Below, one piece after another: positions 38,249 to 45,551 of a stretch of DNA of 64,000 nt. Below the pieces are notes generated by a model. The model ran no database searches and had not been told where the DNA came from. It saw nothing but the letters and a program-made list of their open reading frames with translations. Source of the stretch: Nannocystis sp. RBIL2 (GTDB lineage Bacteria > Myxococcota_A > Polyangia > Nannocystales > Nannocystaceae); NCBI RefSeq assembly GCF_026626745.1, contig NZ_JAPNJW010000002.1:2814151-2878150 (forward strand), read 5' to 3'. The position numbers and the translations under genes were made by a program. Every line of letters starts with the position of its first letter. The first letter of the stretch is position 1.

Positions 38249-38804
38249 CCCCCGCGGCGCCGACGAGCGAGCCTCGCCCCCGCCCGGCGGCGACGCCTCC
38301 TCGCGCCCGCCCTCACATGTCCCCGAAGACATGTCCTCTGCGCCACCCCCGACCAGAGGCCCTGCTCCCTGGCCGTGGCTGGTCGGCCTCGTCCTGCTCG
38401 GCCTGTCGCTGTCGCCGATGCTGCGCCCGCTCGGCTACGACTCCTTCCCGTTCTCGAGCTTCCCGATGTTCGCCCACGGCCGCAAGGACGCGGTCACCAC
38501 CGTCCACCGCGCCGTCGCCGTCCTGCCCGACGGCACCCACGTCGCCCTGCCCCCGCGCGCGCTCGGCAGCGACGAGGTGCTGCAAGCCGACGTCACCCTG
38601 CGCCACGCGATCCGCCGCGGCAAGAAGGCCAGCGCCGCGCTGTGCAAGGCGGTCGCCCGCCGCGTCGCCGCCGACCCCGCCCACGCCGAGGCCGTCGCGG
38701 TCGAGCTGCTGACGGAACGCCACGACGCCCTCGCCTACTTCGCCGGCGACCTCACCCCGCTGGCTCCGCCCAAGCGGCAGGCCCGCTGCAAGCTCCCGCG
38801 ATGA
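38241..38804 (+). CDS. Small membrane-anchored protein, partner of HTTM protein
   Basis: 187 residues from a GTG inside the end of the previous gene. A disordered N-terminus contains palindrome-encoded PSHVPEDMSS. One membrane segment (WLVGLVLLGLSLSPML) is followed by about 120 residues, with YDSFPFSSFPMFAHGRKD just after the membrane. This build recurs beside HTTM/VKGC-like proteins. Its stop overlaps the HTTM gene start (ATGA). Function unknown. Confidence 0.68.
   Translation: MADPRGADERASPPPGGDASSRPPSHVPEDMSSAPPPTRGPAPWPWLVGLVLLGLSLSPMLRPLGYDSFPFSSFPMFAHGRKDAVTTVHRAVAVLPDGTHVALPPRALGSDEVLQADVTLRHAIRRGKKASAALCKAVARRVAADPAHAEAVAVELLTERHDALAYFAGDLTPLAPPKRQARCKLPR
38314..38336. repeat. Palindromic repeat inside 38241 gene
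   Basis: ACATGTCCCCGAAGACATGTCC, two direct ACATGTCC cores around CCGAAG, in-frame in the disordered N-terminus. Confidence 0.75.
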
Positions 38805-39757
38805 ATGACATGTCCCATGCGACAGGTCCGCAAGGACATGGCCTCTCCGACATGCTCTCACGGGCAGCCCGGGCCGTGGACCGCTGGTACCGCCCGGTCG
38901 CCCCGCCCGAGCGCCTCGCGGCCCTGCGCCTGCTCGTCGGCGGCTTCGCGGTCGTCTACCTGGCCGCGCGGATGCCCAACCTGCTCGGCCTGCACGGCCT
39001 CGGCGGCTTCCGCCCGGTCGGCGTCGTCTCGCTCCTCGGGGCCCCGCTCCCGCCGGCCGCGGTGCTCGTCCAGGCCCTCGTCGCCCTGCTCCTCGGCCTC
39101 GCCTTCGCCCTCGGCCTCGCCTTCCGGATCACCGGCCCCGCGTTCGCCCTGGTCCTGCTGTGGGTCCTGAGCTACCGCAACGCCTGGGGCATGATCTTCC
39201 ACACCGAGAACCTGCTGGTCATGCACGTGCTCGCGCTCGGCTGCTCGCGGGCCGCCGACGCCTGGTCGCTCGACGCCCGCCGCGCCCGTCGCCGCGGCGC
39301 TCCCCCACCTGTCCCTTCGACCACGTACGGCTGGCCGGTGCGCCTGCTCGCCCTGCTCACCGTCGGCTCCTACTTCGTCGCCGGCGTCGCCAAGCTGCGC
39401 CTGTCCGGCCTCGGCTGGGCCACCTCCGACCTGCTGCGCAACTACATCGCCTACGACAACCTGCGCAAGCACCTGCTCGGCGACTGGTACTCGCCTCTGG
39501 GCGCCTGGCTGGTCGGCCACGCCTGGCTGTTCCCGCCGCTGGCCACCGCCAGCCTGCTGCTCGAGCTGCTGGCCCCCGTCGCCCTGCTCGGCCCGAAGTT
39601 CGCCCGCGTGTGGTCCCTGCTCGCCTGGGCCTTCCACTTCGGCGTGTGGGCGATCATGGCGATCTTCTTCCCCTACCCGCTGCTCGGCCTCGCCTTCGCC
39701 CCGCTGTTCGCCGTCGAGCGCCTGTTCCTGTTCCGCCGCCTCGCCCGCCCCGCCTGA
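38801..39757 (+). CDS. HTTM-domain (vitamin K carboxylase-like) membrane protein
   Basis: 318 residues with about seven or eight membrane segments. NAWGMIFHTENLLVMHVLALG, VGSYFVAGVAKLR and TASLLLELLAPVALL resemble the HTTM domain shared with gamma-glutamyl carboxylase. The first 20 residues (NDMSHATGPQGHGLSDML) are encoded by palindromic repeats, so the true start may lie later. It is coupled to the two upstream genes, forming a three-gene membrane module. Confidence 0.78.
   Translation: MNDMSHATGPQGHGLSDMLSRAARAVDRWYRPVAPPERLAALRLLVGGFAVVYLAARMPNLLGLHGLGGFRPVGVVSLLGAPLPPAAVLVQALVALLLGLAFALGLAFRITGPAFALVLLWVLSYRNAWGMIFHTENLLVMHVLALGCSRAADAWSLDARRARRRGAPPPVPSTTYGWPVRLLALLTVGSYFVAGVAKLRLSGLGWATSDLLRNYIAYDNLRKHLLGDWYSPLGAWLVGHAWLFPPLATASLLLELLAPVALLGPKFARVWSLLAWAFHFGVWAIMAIFFPYPLLGLAFAPLFAVERLFLFRRLARPA
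38806..38868. repeat. Palindromic array covering the start of the HTTM gene
   Basis: TGACATGTCCCATGCGACAG, GTCCGCAAGGACATGG and CTCCGACATGCTCTCACGGG are translated as the protein's first residues. Confidence 0.75.
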
Positions 39758-40289
39758 CGCGCCCCGCGAGCCAGAAGGCCCTGTCACGTCGCCCTGTGGT
39801 CAGGCATCGCAGTCACACCGTCGATCCCTCGCGGCCCTGTTCATGACGCTGCACGAGCAGCTCATGGCCCGCGGCATGGTCGGCCTGTTCGCCGGCCCGC
39901 CGTCGAATCGCTGCGCGAGCCAGGCACCCCGGTCACACCGTCGGCTTCCGCGGGCCCTGCTCCAATGGCCGCGCGAGCCGGCATCGCAGTCACACCCGCG
40001 GCCCCTCGATGGCCCCTGTTCATGTCGCTGCGCAAGCCGAGCATCACCGCCGCGTTCGCGTCGCCGCGCGGGCCGACCTCGCAGCCCGCATTCGGTCTGC
40101 TCGGAAGCCCTCATCATTCGGCGGCCGCGAGCCCCCACGCACCGCCTGCGTGCCCCCATTCTTAAAAACATGTCCCTTCGGACAGCAGCCGTCCGCACCG
40201 CTGGAGCGACGTCCTGGCGCCGCGACCGCCGCGCCTGAGGCCCTCCAGCCCTCGACCTGCGAGCTGCGCACGGATATCTTCCTCCGGCT
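39758..40289. other. 532-bp stretch without a recognisable gene; decayed tandem repeat
   Basis: It holds three imperfect copies of a unit beginning GGCATCGCAGTCACACC (39803, 39923, 39980), each followed by a CTCGCGG/CCTGTTC-like stretch and GCGAGCAGC/GCAAGCC-type ends. A palindromic element AAACATGTCCCTTCGGACAGC lies at 40165-40185. Short open frames on both strands lack protein character. Possibly the remains of a gene. Confidence 0.5.
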
Positions 40290-40865
40290 TTGCGACCGCT
40301 GCTCGAGACCGAGCCGGCCTTCAAGGCCAGCGTGCTCAAGATGATGCTCGAGCACGTCGACGAGCTGCCCGAGGCGCCCGAGGTGCGGCGGCACATCGAG
40401 CCGCAGGTCCAGCGCGAGATCGCCGAGGCCTCGCGGACGCAGTGGCTGCCCGGCGCGTGGGGGCCCGCCATCTACGAGGCAGTCGCCGCCGTCCTCGGCG
40501 AGACCGGCGTCTACGAGCTCGCCGCCGAGATGGTCACCGCCGCCCCCGCGATGCCGATGTTCCAGCCGCTGCTGCGCGGCGTGATCCACATCTTCGGCCG
40601 CGAGCCCGTCGAGCTGCTGCGGGCCTACCCACACGCGCAGAAGTTCACCGCCCGCAACTGCGGCACCTGCGAGGTCCTGTTCGCCCGCCCGACCACCGTC
40701 CGCTTCCAGCACGTGCCCGAGCTGCTGCGCCGGCGCGTGTGGCAGGTCGGTCAGCTGGCCGTGATCGAGGCGATGCTGGTCCTCGCCGGCGGCAGCGGCA
40801 AGGTCGAGATCGACGCCGCCGAGTTCGCCACCACCGGCACCATCGACTTCCTCGTCCACACCTGA
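40290..40865 (+). CDS. Hypothetical protein, possibly 5'-truncated (DUF2378-like?)
   Basis: 191 residues from a TTG. An in-frame TGA at 40236 and the absence of ATG/GTG after it leave no better start, so the gene may have lost its N-terminus to the repeat-rich debris upstream. The organisation (FQPLLRGVIHIFGREPVELLRAYPHAQKFTARNCGTC ... VWQVGQLAVIEAMLVLAGGSGKVEIDAAEF) recalls the C-terminal half of DUF2378/TIGR02265 myxobacterial proteins, but this is uncertain. Confidence 0.55.
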   Translation: MRPLLETEPAFKASVLKMMLEHVDELPEAPEVRRHIEPQVQREIAEASRTQWLPGAWGPAIYEAVAAVLGETGVYELAAEMVTAAPAMPMFQPLLRGVIHIFGREPVELLRAYPHAQKFTARNCGTCEVLFARPTTVRFQHVPELLRRRVWQVGQLAVIEAMLVLAGGSGKVEIDAAEFATTGTIDFLVHT

Positions 40866-40868
40866 CCT

Positions 40869-41333
40869 CGGGGACAGGCTCGCACGAGCGCCCCCTGACG
40901 AGCGCGGCTTGCCGCTTCGCTCATCCATCACCTGTCGCTTCGGGCGCCCGCGACCGGCGCTCCCTTGTCGCGCACATGTCCCTTCGGACAGCGTGATCTT
41001 CACCTCTCGGCCCAGCAGCACCATCGCACCCTCCACACCTCGCTCATGTACCTCCAGACAGCCTGAGCATCGCCGGCGGGCGCATCAAACATGGTCCTCA
41101 GGACAGCTTGTCCCGCTCGCGCCCGCTCTCTCGGGCCCCGCGCCGGCCGGCATCGCCCGCACCTGCCTCTTCGGCCAGCTAGCAGCCGCCCCTCCGCCCC
41201 GGCCTCGGACATGTCCCTTCGGACATCCTGATCCACACCGTCGCTCATCTCCACCTGACCCTTCGGCCATCTTGTTCGGGCGCGCGCGCGTCGGCTCCGC
41301 CACCATCAGCCTCACACCTGCCCCTTCGACCAG
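40869..41333. repeat. Cluster of spaced palindromic repeats after 40290 gene
   Basis: Begins 3 bp after the stop (CTCGGGGACAGG). At least eight degenerate copies of CACATGTCCCTTCGGACAG lie at 40929, 40973, 41045, 41089, 41160, 41209, 41252 and 41315, separated by 26-54 bp of unrelated sequence. The 567-bp gap 40866-41432 holds no gene I can support. Confidence 0.8.
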
Positions 41334-41432
41334 CCGCGCCGTCCGGCTCTTGCGCCCGCCCGTTTTCCTACCTGTCCGCCGGCCGCGCGCCCCTGGACCG
41401 GGCCCGCGCGGTGTGCCACGCTACGCGCGCCG

Positions 41433-42278
41433 ATGTCCCTGCGCTTGCGCGTCCGTCACCTCCTCCTCGCCGCGCTGGCCGCCTGCGACCCGCCAGTGGC
41501 GCCAGCGGCCGCCAGCGTCCCGTCCCCGGCGCCGGCCCCTGCTCCTGCCCCCTCTCCGGCCCCGACTCCCGCCCCCGCTCCGGCTCCCGCTCCGCCCGCC
41601 ACCGCCCCCGCGCCCGCCTACCGCGCGCTCGCCGGCGTCGAGTACGTCGAGTTCGTCACCGGCAAGGCTGACCCGGAGGCCAGGTTGCCGCTGGTCATCG
41701 CCATCCACGGCCTCGGCGATCGTCCCGAGCGCTTCTCCGTCCTCGTCGACGACCTCCCGATCGCCGCTCGCGTGATCCTCCCCCGGGGCATCGACCCGCT
41801 CCCCGAGGGCGGCTACTCGTGGTTCCCGATCCGCGCGCGCAGCCCCGATGTCAGCGGCCTGTCCGGCGGCATCGCCCGCGCCGGCGACGCCCTCGTCCCG
41901 TTCGTGCGCGAGCTCGTGGCGACGCGGCCCACCGTCGGCAAGCCGGTCGTCACCGGCTTCTCGCAGGGCGGCATGCTCTCGTTCTATTTGGCAGTCCGCG
42001 CGCCCGAGCTGTTCGCGGCGGCCTTCCCGGTCGGCGGTTGGCTCCCGCCGCCGCTGTGGCCGCGGCAGAAGCCGGCCGGCGCCCCGCCGATCGCCGCCCT
42101 TCACGGCGCCGTCGATCAGGCAGTCAAGCTCGCGCCCACCGAGCAGGCCGTCGAGCACCTGCAAGACCTCGGCTGGCCGGTCACGATCAAGGTGTGGCCG
42201 GACGTCGGCCACGCCGTCCCCCCCAACATGCGCCGCGATCTGCACCAGCGCATCGAGAAGACCCTGCGATCGCCATGA
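41433..42278 (+). CDS. Lipoprotein alpha/beta hydrolase (phospholipase/carboxylesterase type)
   Basis: 281 residues. The lipoprotein signal ends LAAC (Cys18), followed by a Pro/Ala-repeat linker to residue 60. The hydrolase domain has IAIHGLGDRPERF, nucleophile Ser177 in GFSQGG, Asp228 in HGAVDQ and His260 in DVGHAV, a complete triad of the LPL2 family. It is an esterase acting in the envelope; substrate unknown. Its stop overlaps the M48 gene (ATGA), making it first in a three-gene operon with the E-x3-K protein. Confidence 0.88.
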   Translation: MSLRLRVRHLLLAALAACDPPVAPAAASVPSPAPAPAPAPSPAPTPAPAPAPAPPATAPAPAYRALAGVEYVEFVTGKADPEARLPLVIAIHGLGDRPERFSVLVDDLPIAARVILPRGIDPLPEGGYSWFPIRARSPDVSGLSGGIARAGDALVPFVRELVATRPTVGKPVVTGFSQGGMLSFYLAVRAPELFAAAFPVGGWLPPPLWPRQKPAGAPPIAALHGAVDQAVKLAPTEQAVEHLQDLGWPVTIKVWPDVGHAVPPNMRRDLHQRIEKTLRSP

Positions 42279-43150
42279 ACGACCCCAACCTCAACCAGGG
42301 TGCGGCCAGGAAGCAGCGCAAGCTGCGGACCTACCCCGGCCTCGGCCCCCGCGACTTCATGCACCCGTGGGACATCAAGGCCACCGCCGCGCTCCACCGC
42401 GTGCCCGGCTTCGACCGCCTGATCGCCAAGGTCATGGAGTACGGCCTCGAGCGGATCCTCTACCTCGAGAACATCGCCGACAACGTGCGCGTGACCGAGA
42501 AGATGTTCCCGCGGCTGTACCGCTACCTCAAGTGGAGCTGCGCGATCCTCGGGGTCGAAGAGCCCGAGATGTACGTCAGCCTCGATCCGGTGCCCAACGC
42601 CTACACCTACGGCCACACGCGGCCCTTCATCGTCCTGACCTCCGGCCTCGTCGACGTGCTCGGCGAGCAGGAGCAGTTCTACGCGGTGGCGCACGAGGTC
42701 GGCCACATCAAGTGCGAGCACTCGCTCTACACCACGGTGGCCCGCAACATCGCCGCGGTGATCGAGATCTTCAGCCAGGCCACGCTCGGCCTCGGCTCGC
42801 TGCTGGGCAAGGGCATCGAGCTGCCGCTCTATGATTGGATGCGCAAGAGCGAGCTGTCGGCCGACCGCGCCGCGCTGATGTGCGTACAGGACAAGGACGT
42901 CGCCCTCCGCACGTTCATGAAGCTGGCAGGCGGGGCCCAGAAGCTCTACGCCGAGATGGACCAGGACGAGTTCCTGCGGCAGATCCGCGCCTACGAAGAG
43001 GCCGACGAGTCGACCCTCAACAAGGTCTACAAGTTCCTCATCACCGCCATGCGCACCCACCCGTTCCCGATCCTCCGCGCCAAGCACCTCGACGAGTGGA
43101 TCACGAGCGGCGACTACGACAAGCTCGCGCGCACCGCCGGCGCCGAGTGA
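42275..43150 (+). CDS. M48-family zinc metallopeptidase
   Basis: 291 residues. HEVGH at 140-144 gives two zinc ligands and the catalytic Glu; SELSADRAA gives the third ligand Glu193. A moderately hydrophobic stretch (residues 158-178) follows the active site, but there is no signal peptide. It overlaps both neighbours (ATGA before, GTGA after), so its synthesis is tightly tied to the downstream RRE/E-x3-K protein. A processing role on that protein is possible but inferred from position only. Confidence 0.9.
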   Translation: MNDPNLNQGAARKQRKLRTYPGLGPRDFMHPWDIKATAALHRVPGFDRLIAKVMEYGLERILYLENIADNVRVTEKMFPRLYRYLKWSCAILGVEEPEMYVSLDPVPNAYTYGHTRPFIVLTSGLVDVLGEQEQFYAVAHEVGHIKCEHSLYTTVARNIAAVIEIFSQATLGLGSLLGKGIELPLYDWMRKSELSADRAALMCVQDKDVALRTFMKLAGGAQKLYAEMDQDEFLRQIRAYEEADESTLNKVYKFLITAMRTHPFPILRAKHLDEWITSGDYDKLARTAGAE

Positions 43151-44376
43151 CGCCCCTTCGCATCGTGAACCCCGAGCTCGAGCGCGACGGCTGGACGGTC
43201 ACGCGTGCGGCCGGGTCGCTCGTCCTGACCCACCATGAGCGCGGCGAGGTCGTCCTGCTCGGCCTCGCCGCGAGCCTGTTCGACCTCGTCGACGGCCGGC
43301 GCAGCCCGACCGAGCTGGCGCGGCTGCTCTCGGCTGTCCCCGAGGACATCTTCTGCGCCCTCGACGAGCTTGCCGATCACGGCCTCTTGCGCGCTCGCGT
43401 CAGCCCACCCGCTGCAGTCCGCCCCCTCGGCCGCCGCGAGGTCCTCGGCGCCCTCGTCGGCGCCGCCGCGGCCGGCGTCGTCCTCACCGAAGCCGTCGCC
43501 ACGCCGATGCTGGATCAGCCAAACATCCCGCCACCGATCGACGCCGCCTCCCAGCGCCCGCCACACGAGCACGTCGACAAGGAGCACCGCAATAAGGCCG
43601 AGCAGCACCGCAAGCTCGGCGCCTCCAACCTCGCCGCGCCGCTGCAGCTCGTCACCGCCGAGGAGCACGTGAAGGCCGAAGCCGACCTGCTCGGCGCCTA
43701 CGAGTCCGCGGCCAAGCGGGCAGACTCCCCCGCCGAGGCGGCCGACAAGCAGCGCGTCGAGCTCGCGCCCGGACTCGCCGCGGCCCACGAGGCCGACCGC
43801 AAGCAATCCGTCGCCCCGCTGCTCGCCGAAGAGCAGGCCGCCAAGACCGAGGTCGACCGCCTCACCCGCGACCTCGTCGGCCCTGCCGCCGCGCTGTCCG
43901 CCCGCGAGCAGCACGCCAAGCTGGCCGGCGAGTTCGGCCCGGCCCACGAGCAGACCCACAAGGCCCTCGTCGCCGCCCTCGCCGAGCGCCGCCTGCAACC
44001 CGGCGAACAGCGCGACAAGCAGGCCCAGGCGGCCCAGGACGCCCGCTGGCGGGCCGACGTCGCCGGGCCCCGATCCGACGAGCAGGACGACAAGGCCGTC
44101 CTCCGCGCCGCCACGACCCCCGGCCCCTCGCGGGACCAGGATCGCCAGCGAGCCGAGGCCGCGCGCGAGCAACACCGCGCCGACCGCCTCGCCGAGTTCC
44201 AGCAGCGCCAGACCACCCTCGTCCTCGAAGCCCGCGAACGCTCCGCGCAAGCCGCCCGCAGCGAGTCCGCCGAGCAGTCGCTCAAGACCCGCGCCGTCGA
44301 AGAAACCACCAAGCGCGACACAGTCCGCGTCGAGCTGCGAGCCCGCGAGCACGCCGCCAAGTCGCGCCCACGCTGA
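43147..44376 (+). CDS. PqqD/RRE-like protein with twin-Arg segment and 15 E-x3-K motifs
   Basis: 409 residues, GTG start coupled to the M48 gene. Residues 1-85 have the PqqD/RRE winged-helix pattern (GSLVLTHHERGEVVLLGLAASLFDLVDG, TELARLL, ALDELADHGLL). Residues 94-113 read LGRREVLGALVGAAAAGVVL, a twin-arginine hydrophobic segment. Residues 137-409 are a charged, probably helical tail. All 15 lysines (145, 150, 156, 176, 190, 201, 219, 233, 258, 272, 291, 316, 380, 389, 405) have Glu at -4, and ten have Q/H after that Glu (EQHAK, EQTHK, EQRDK, EQDDK, EHAAK). There are no lysines before 145. Spacings of 11, 14, 18 and 25 keep most motifs on one helix face. Proposed substrate of the facing ATP-grasp ligase. 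Confidence 0.82.
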   Translation: MTPLRIVNPELERDGWTVTRAAGSLVLTHHERGEVVLLGLAASLFDLVDGRRSPTELARLLSAVPEDIFCALDELADHGLLRARVSPPAAVRPLGRREVLGALVGAAAAGVVLTEAVATPMLDQPNIPPPIDAASQRPPHEHVDKEHRNKAEQHRKLGASNLAAPLQLVTAEEHVKAEADLLGAYESAAKRADSPAEAADKQRVELAPGLAAAHEADRKQSVAPLLAEEQAAKTEVDRLTRDLVGPAAALSAREQHAKLAGEFGPAHEQTHKALVAALAERRLQPGEQRDKQAQAAQDARWRADVAGPRSDEQDDKAVLRAATTPGPSRDQDRQRAEAAREQHRADRLAEFQQRQTTLVLEARERSAQAARSESAEQSLKTRAVEETTKRDTVRVELRAREHAAKSRPR

Positions 44377-44460
44377 AATTTCGGACATGCCTCAAAGAGC
44401 ATTCTCTGAAGAACATGCCCGAAAGAGCATGCCCACCAGAACATGTCCGAAGGGAAATTT
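44376..44460. terminator. Long palindromic repeat between convergent E-x3-K and ATP-grasp genes
   Basis: AAATTTCGGACATG (44376-44389) pairs with CATGTCCGAAGGGAAATTT (44442-44460) apart from a GGG bulge. Inside are GAACATGCCCGAAAGAGCATGCCC-type elements. It begins at the stop of one gene and ends 4 bp before the stop of the other; probably a bidirectional terminator built from the dispersed repeat. Confidence 0.7.
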
Positions 44461-44463
44461 TAT

Positions 44464-45324
44464 TTAAATCTCGAGGAGGTGCCTCGATTTCTCCAGCAGG
44501 TGCCCCAGCATCGCCCCCGCGACGTCGATCCCGCCGACCACCTGCGCCTGCGGGAAGTAGCACGGGAAGTTGGCCTCGAGCAGGTACAAGCGGCCGCTCG
44601 CGTGGGCGAGGATGTCGACCCCCGCGAACTCGCGCCGGATCGCCCGCGTCGCGGCCACTGCCAGCTCCGTCAGCGGCGACGGCGGTGGCACCTCGTAGTC
44701 CGCGGGGTCGTTCGACGGCCCGCTGCGGAAGTCGTCGGGATACGGATGATTGCGATAGGCCGCGACCGCCCGCGACCCGACCACCACTACCCGCCAGTGG
44801 ACCGCGTCGGCCACGTACGTCATCAGCTGCGGCGTGCGCCCGGCCGCGAACAAATGGTCGAGCACCGACACCAGCGACGCCCAGCTCTCGAGCAGCATCA
44901 CCCCCACGCCGCCCTCGCCGCCCGGCACCTTCACCACGAGCGGCAGCCCGCCGAGCAGCTCGACCGCGCGGCGCTGCTGCGCGCGATCGTTGCGCAGCAG
45001 CGTGACCGTGCGGGGGATCGGCAGACCGCGGCGCGCGAACAGCAGCGGCGCCGCCGCGCCGTCGAAGCACAGCGCCTCGCCGCTCGCGTAGAACGTCGCC
45101 ACCGAATCGGCGAACAGCGCCTGCTCGACCCGCACCGCCGCGTACGACACCGCCGGGCGGAACAGCAGATCGCCGGCCCGCAGCCAGGCCTCCTCGCACG
45201 GGTCGAAGCGCCCGACGTCGACCGGCACGTACGCCACGCCCCGCGCCGCGCAGGCTCCCGCCAGCAGCTCGGTCGTCGTCGCCGGCACGGTCGCGTCGGT
45301 GACGCAGTACAGCGGCGGCGGCAT
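44464..45324 (-). CDS. RimK-like ATP-grasp ligase
   Basis: 286 residues from the ATG at 45324 (a TACTGT box lies 10 nt upstream). Lys132 and the glycine loop GGEGGVGV (PLVVKVPGGEGGVGVMLLES) bind ATP. Arg178 and Asn192 regions (VHWRVVVVG, AYRN), Asp237 (GVDILA) and Glu250-Ala-Asn252 (YLLEANFP) are metal ligands of the RimK/graspetide-ligase group. The N-terminal domain is typical pre-ATP-grasp. Such enzymes activate a carboxylate and join it to an amine or hydroxyl. It is convergent with the E-x3-K protein gene, 87 bp apart, which offers both Glu and Lys side chains. Confidence 0.88.
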   Translation of the reverse strand: MPPPLYCVTDATVPATTTELLAGACAARGVAYVPVDVGRFDPCEEAWLRAGDLLFRPAVSYAAVRVEQALFADSVATFYASGEALCFDGAAAPLLFARRGLPIPRTVTLLRNDRAQQRRAVELLGGLPLVVKVPGGEGGVGVMLLESWASLVSVLDHLFAAGRTPQLMTYVADAVHWRVVVVGSRAVAAYRNHPYPDDFRSGPSNDPADYEVPPPSPLTELAVAATRAIRREFAGVDILAHASGRLYLLEANFPCYFPQAQVVGGIDVAGAMLGHLLEKSRHLLEI

Positions 45325-45537
45325 GACCCGAAGGACAGTAGGCCGCGAGGCCCCGCGACTCAAGGCCCCGCCTCGCGCGCGCTCCCATCCGCGCCATCAC
45401 AAGTCCGTGAGCCCCGCCGCGCCGCCACCGTCGCAAAAGCACCGAAGCCAGGCTGCACCTGCGACCACGCTCTGCGAACAGCTCGGCGCAGCAGTCACCG
45501 AAACCACCTCCCGGGCCTGCGCGCCGCGCGGGTGCGC

Positions 45538-45543
45538 TACCAT
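45538..45543 (+). promoter_or_regulatory. -10 box TACCAT before ATG 45552
   Basis: TACCAT ends 8 nt before the start codon; leaderless layout. Confidence 0.38.
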
Positions 45544-45551
45544 GCGCAGCG

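Noticed and set aside
40929..41333. Eight similar 16-19-bp units separated by 26-54-bp unique sequence look like a CRISPR array
   Set aside because: Units are too short and too variable, the spacing is irregular, the same motif is scattered over the whole window and inside genes, and no cas genes are near.
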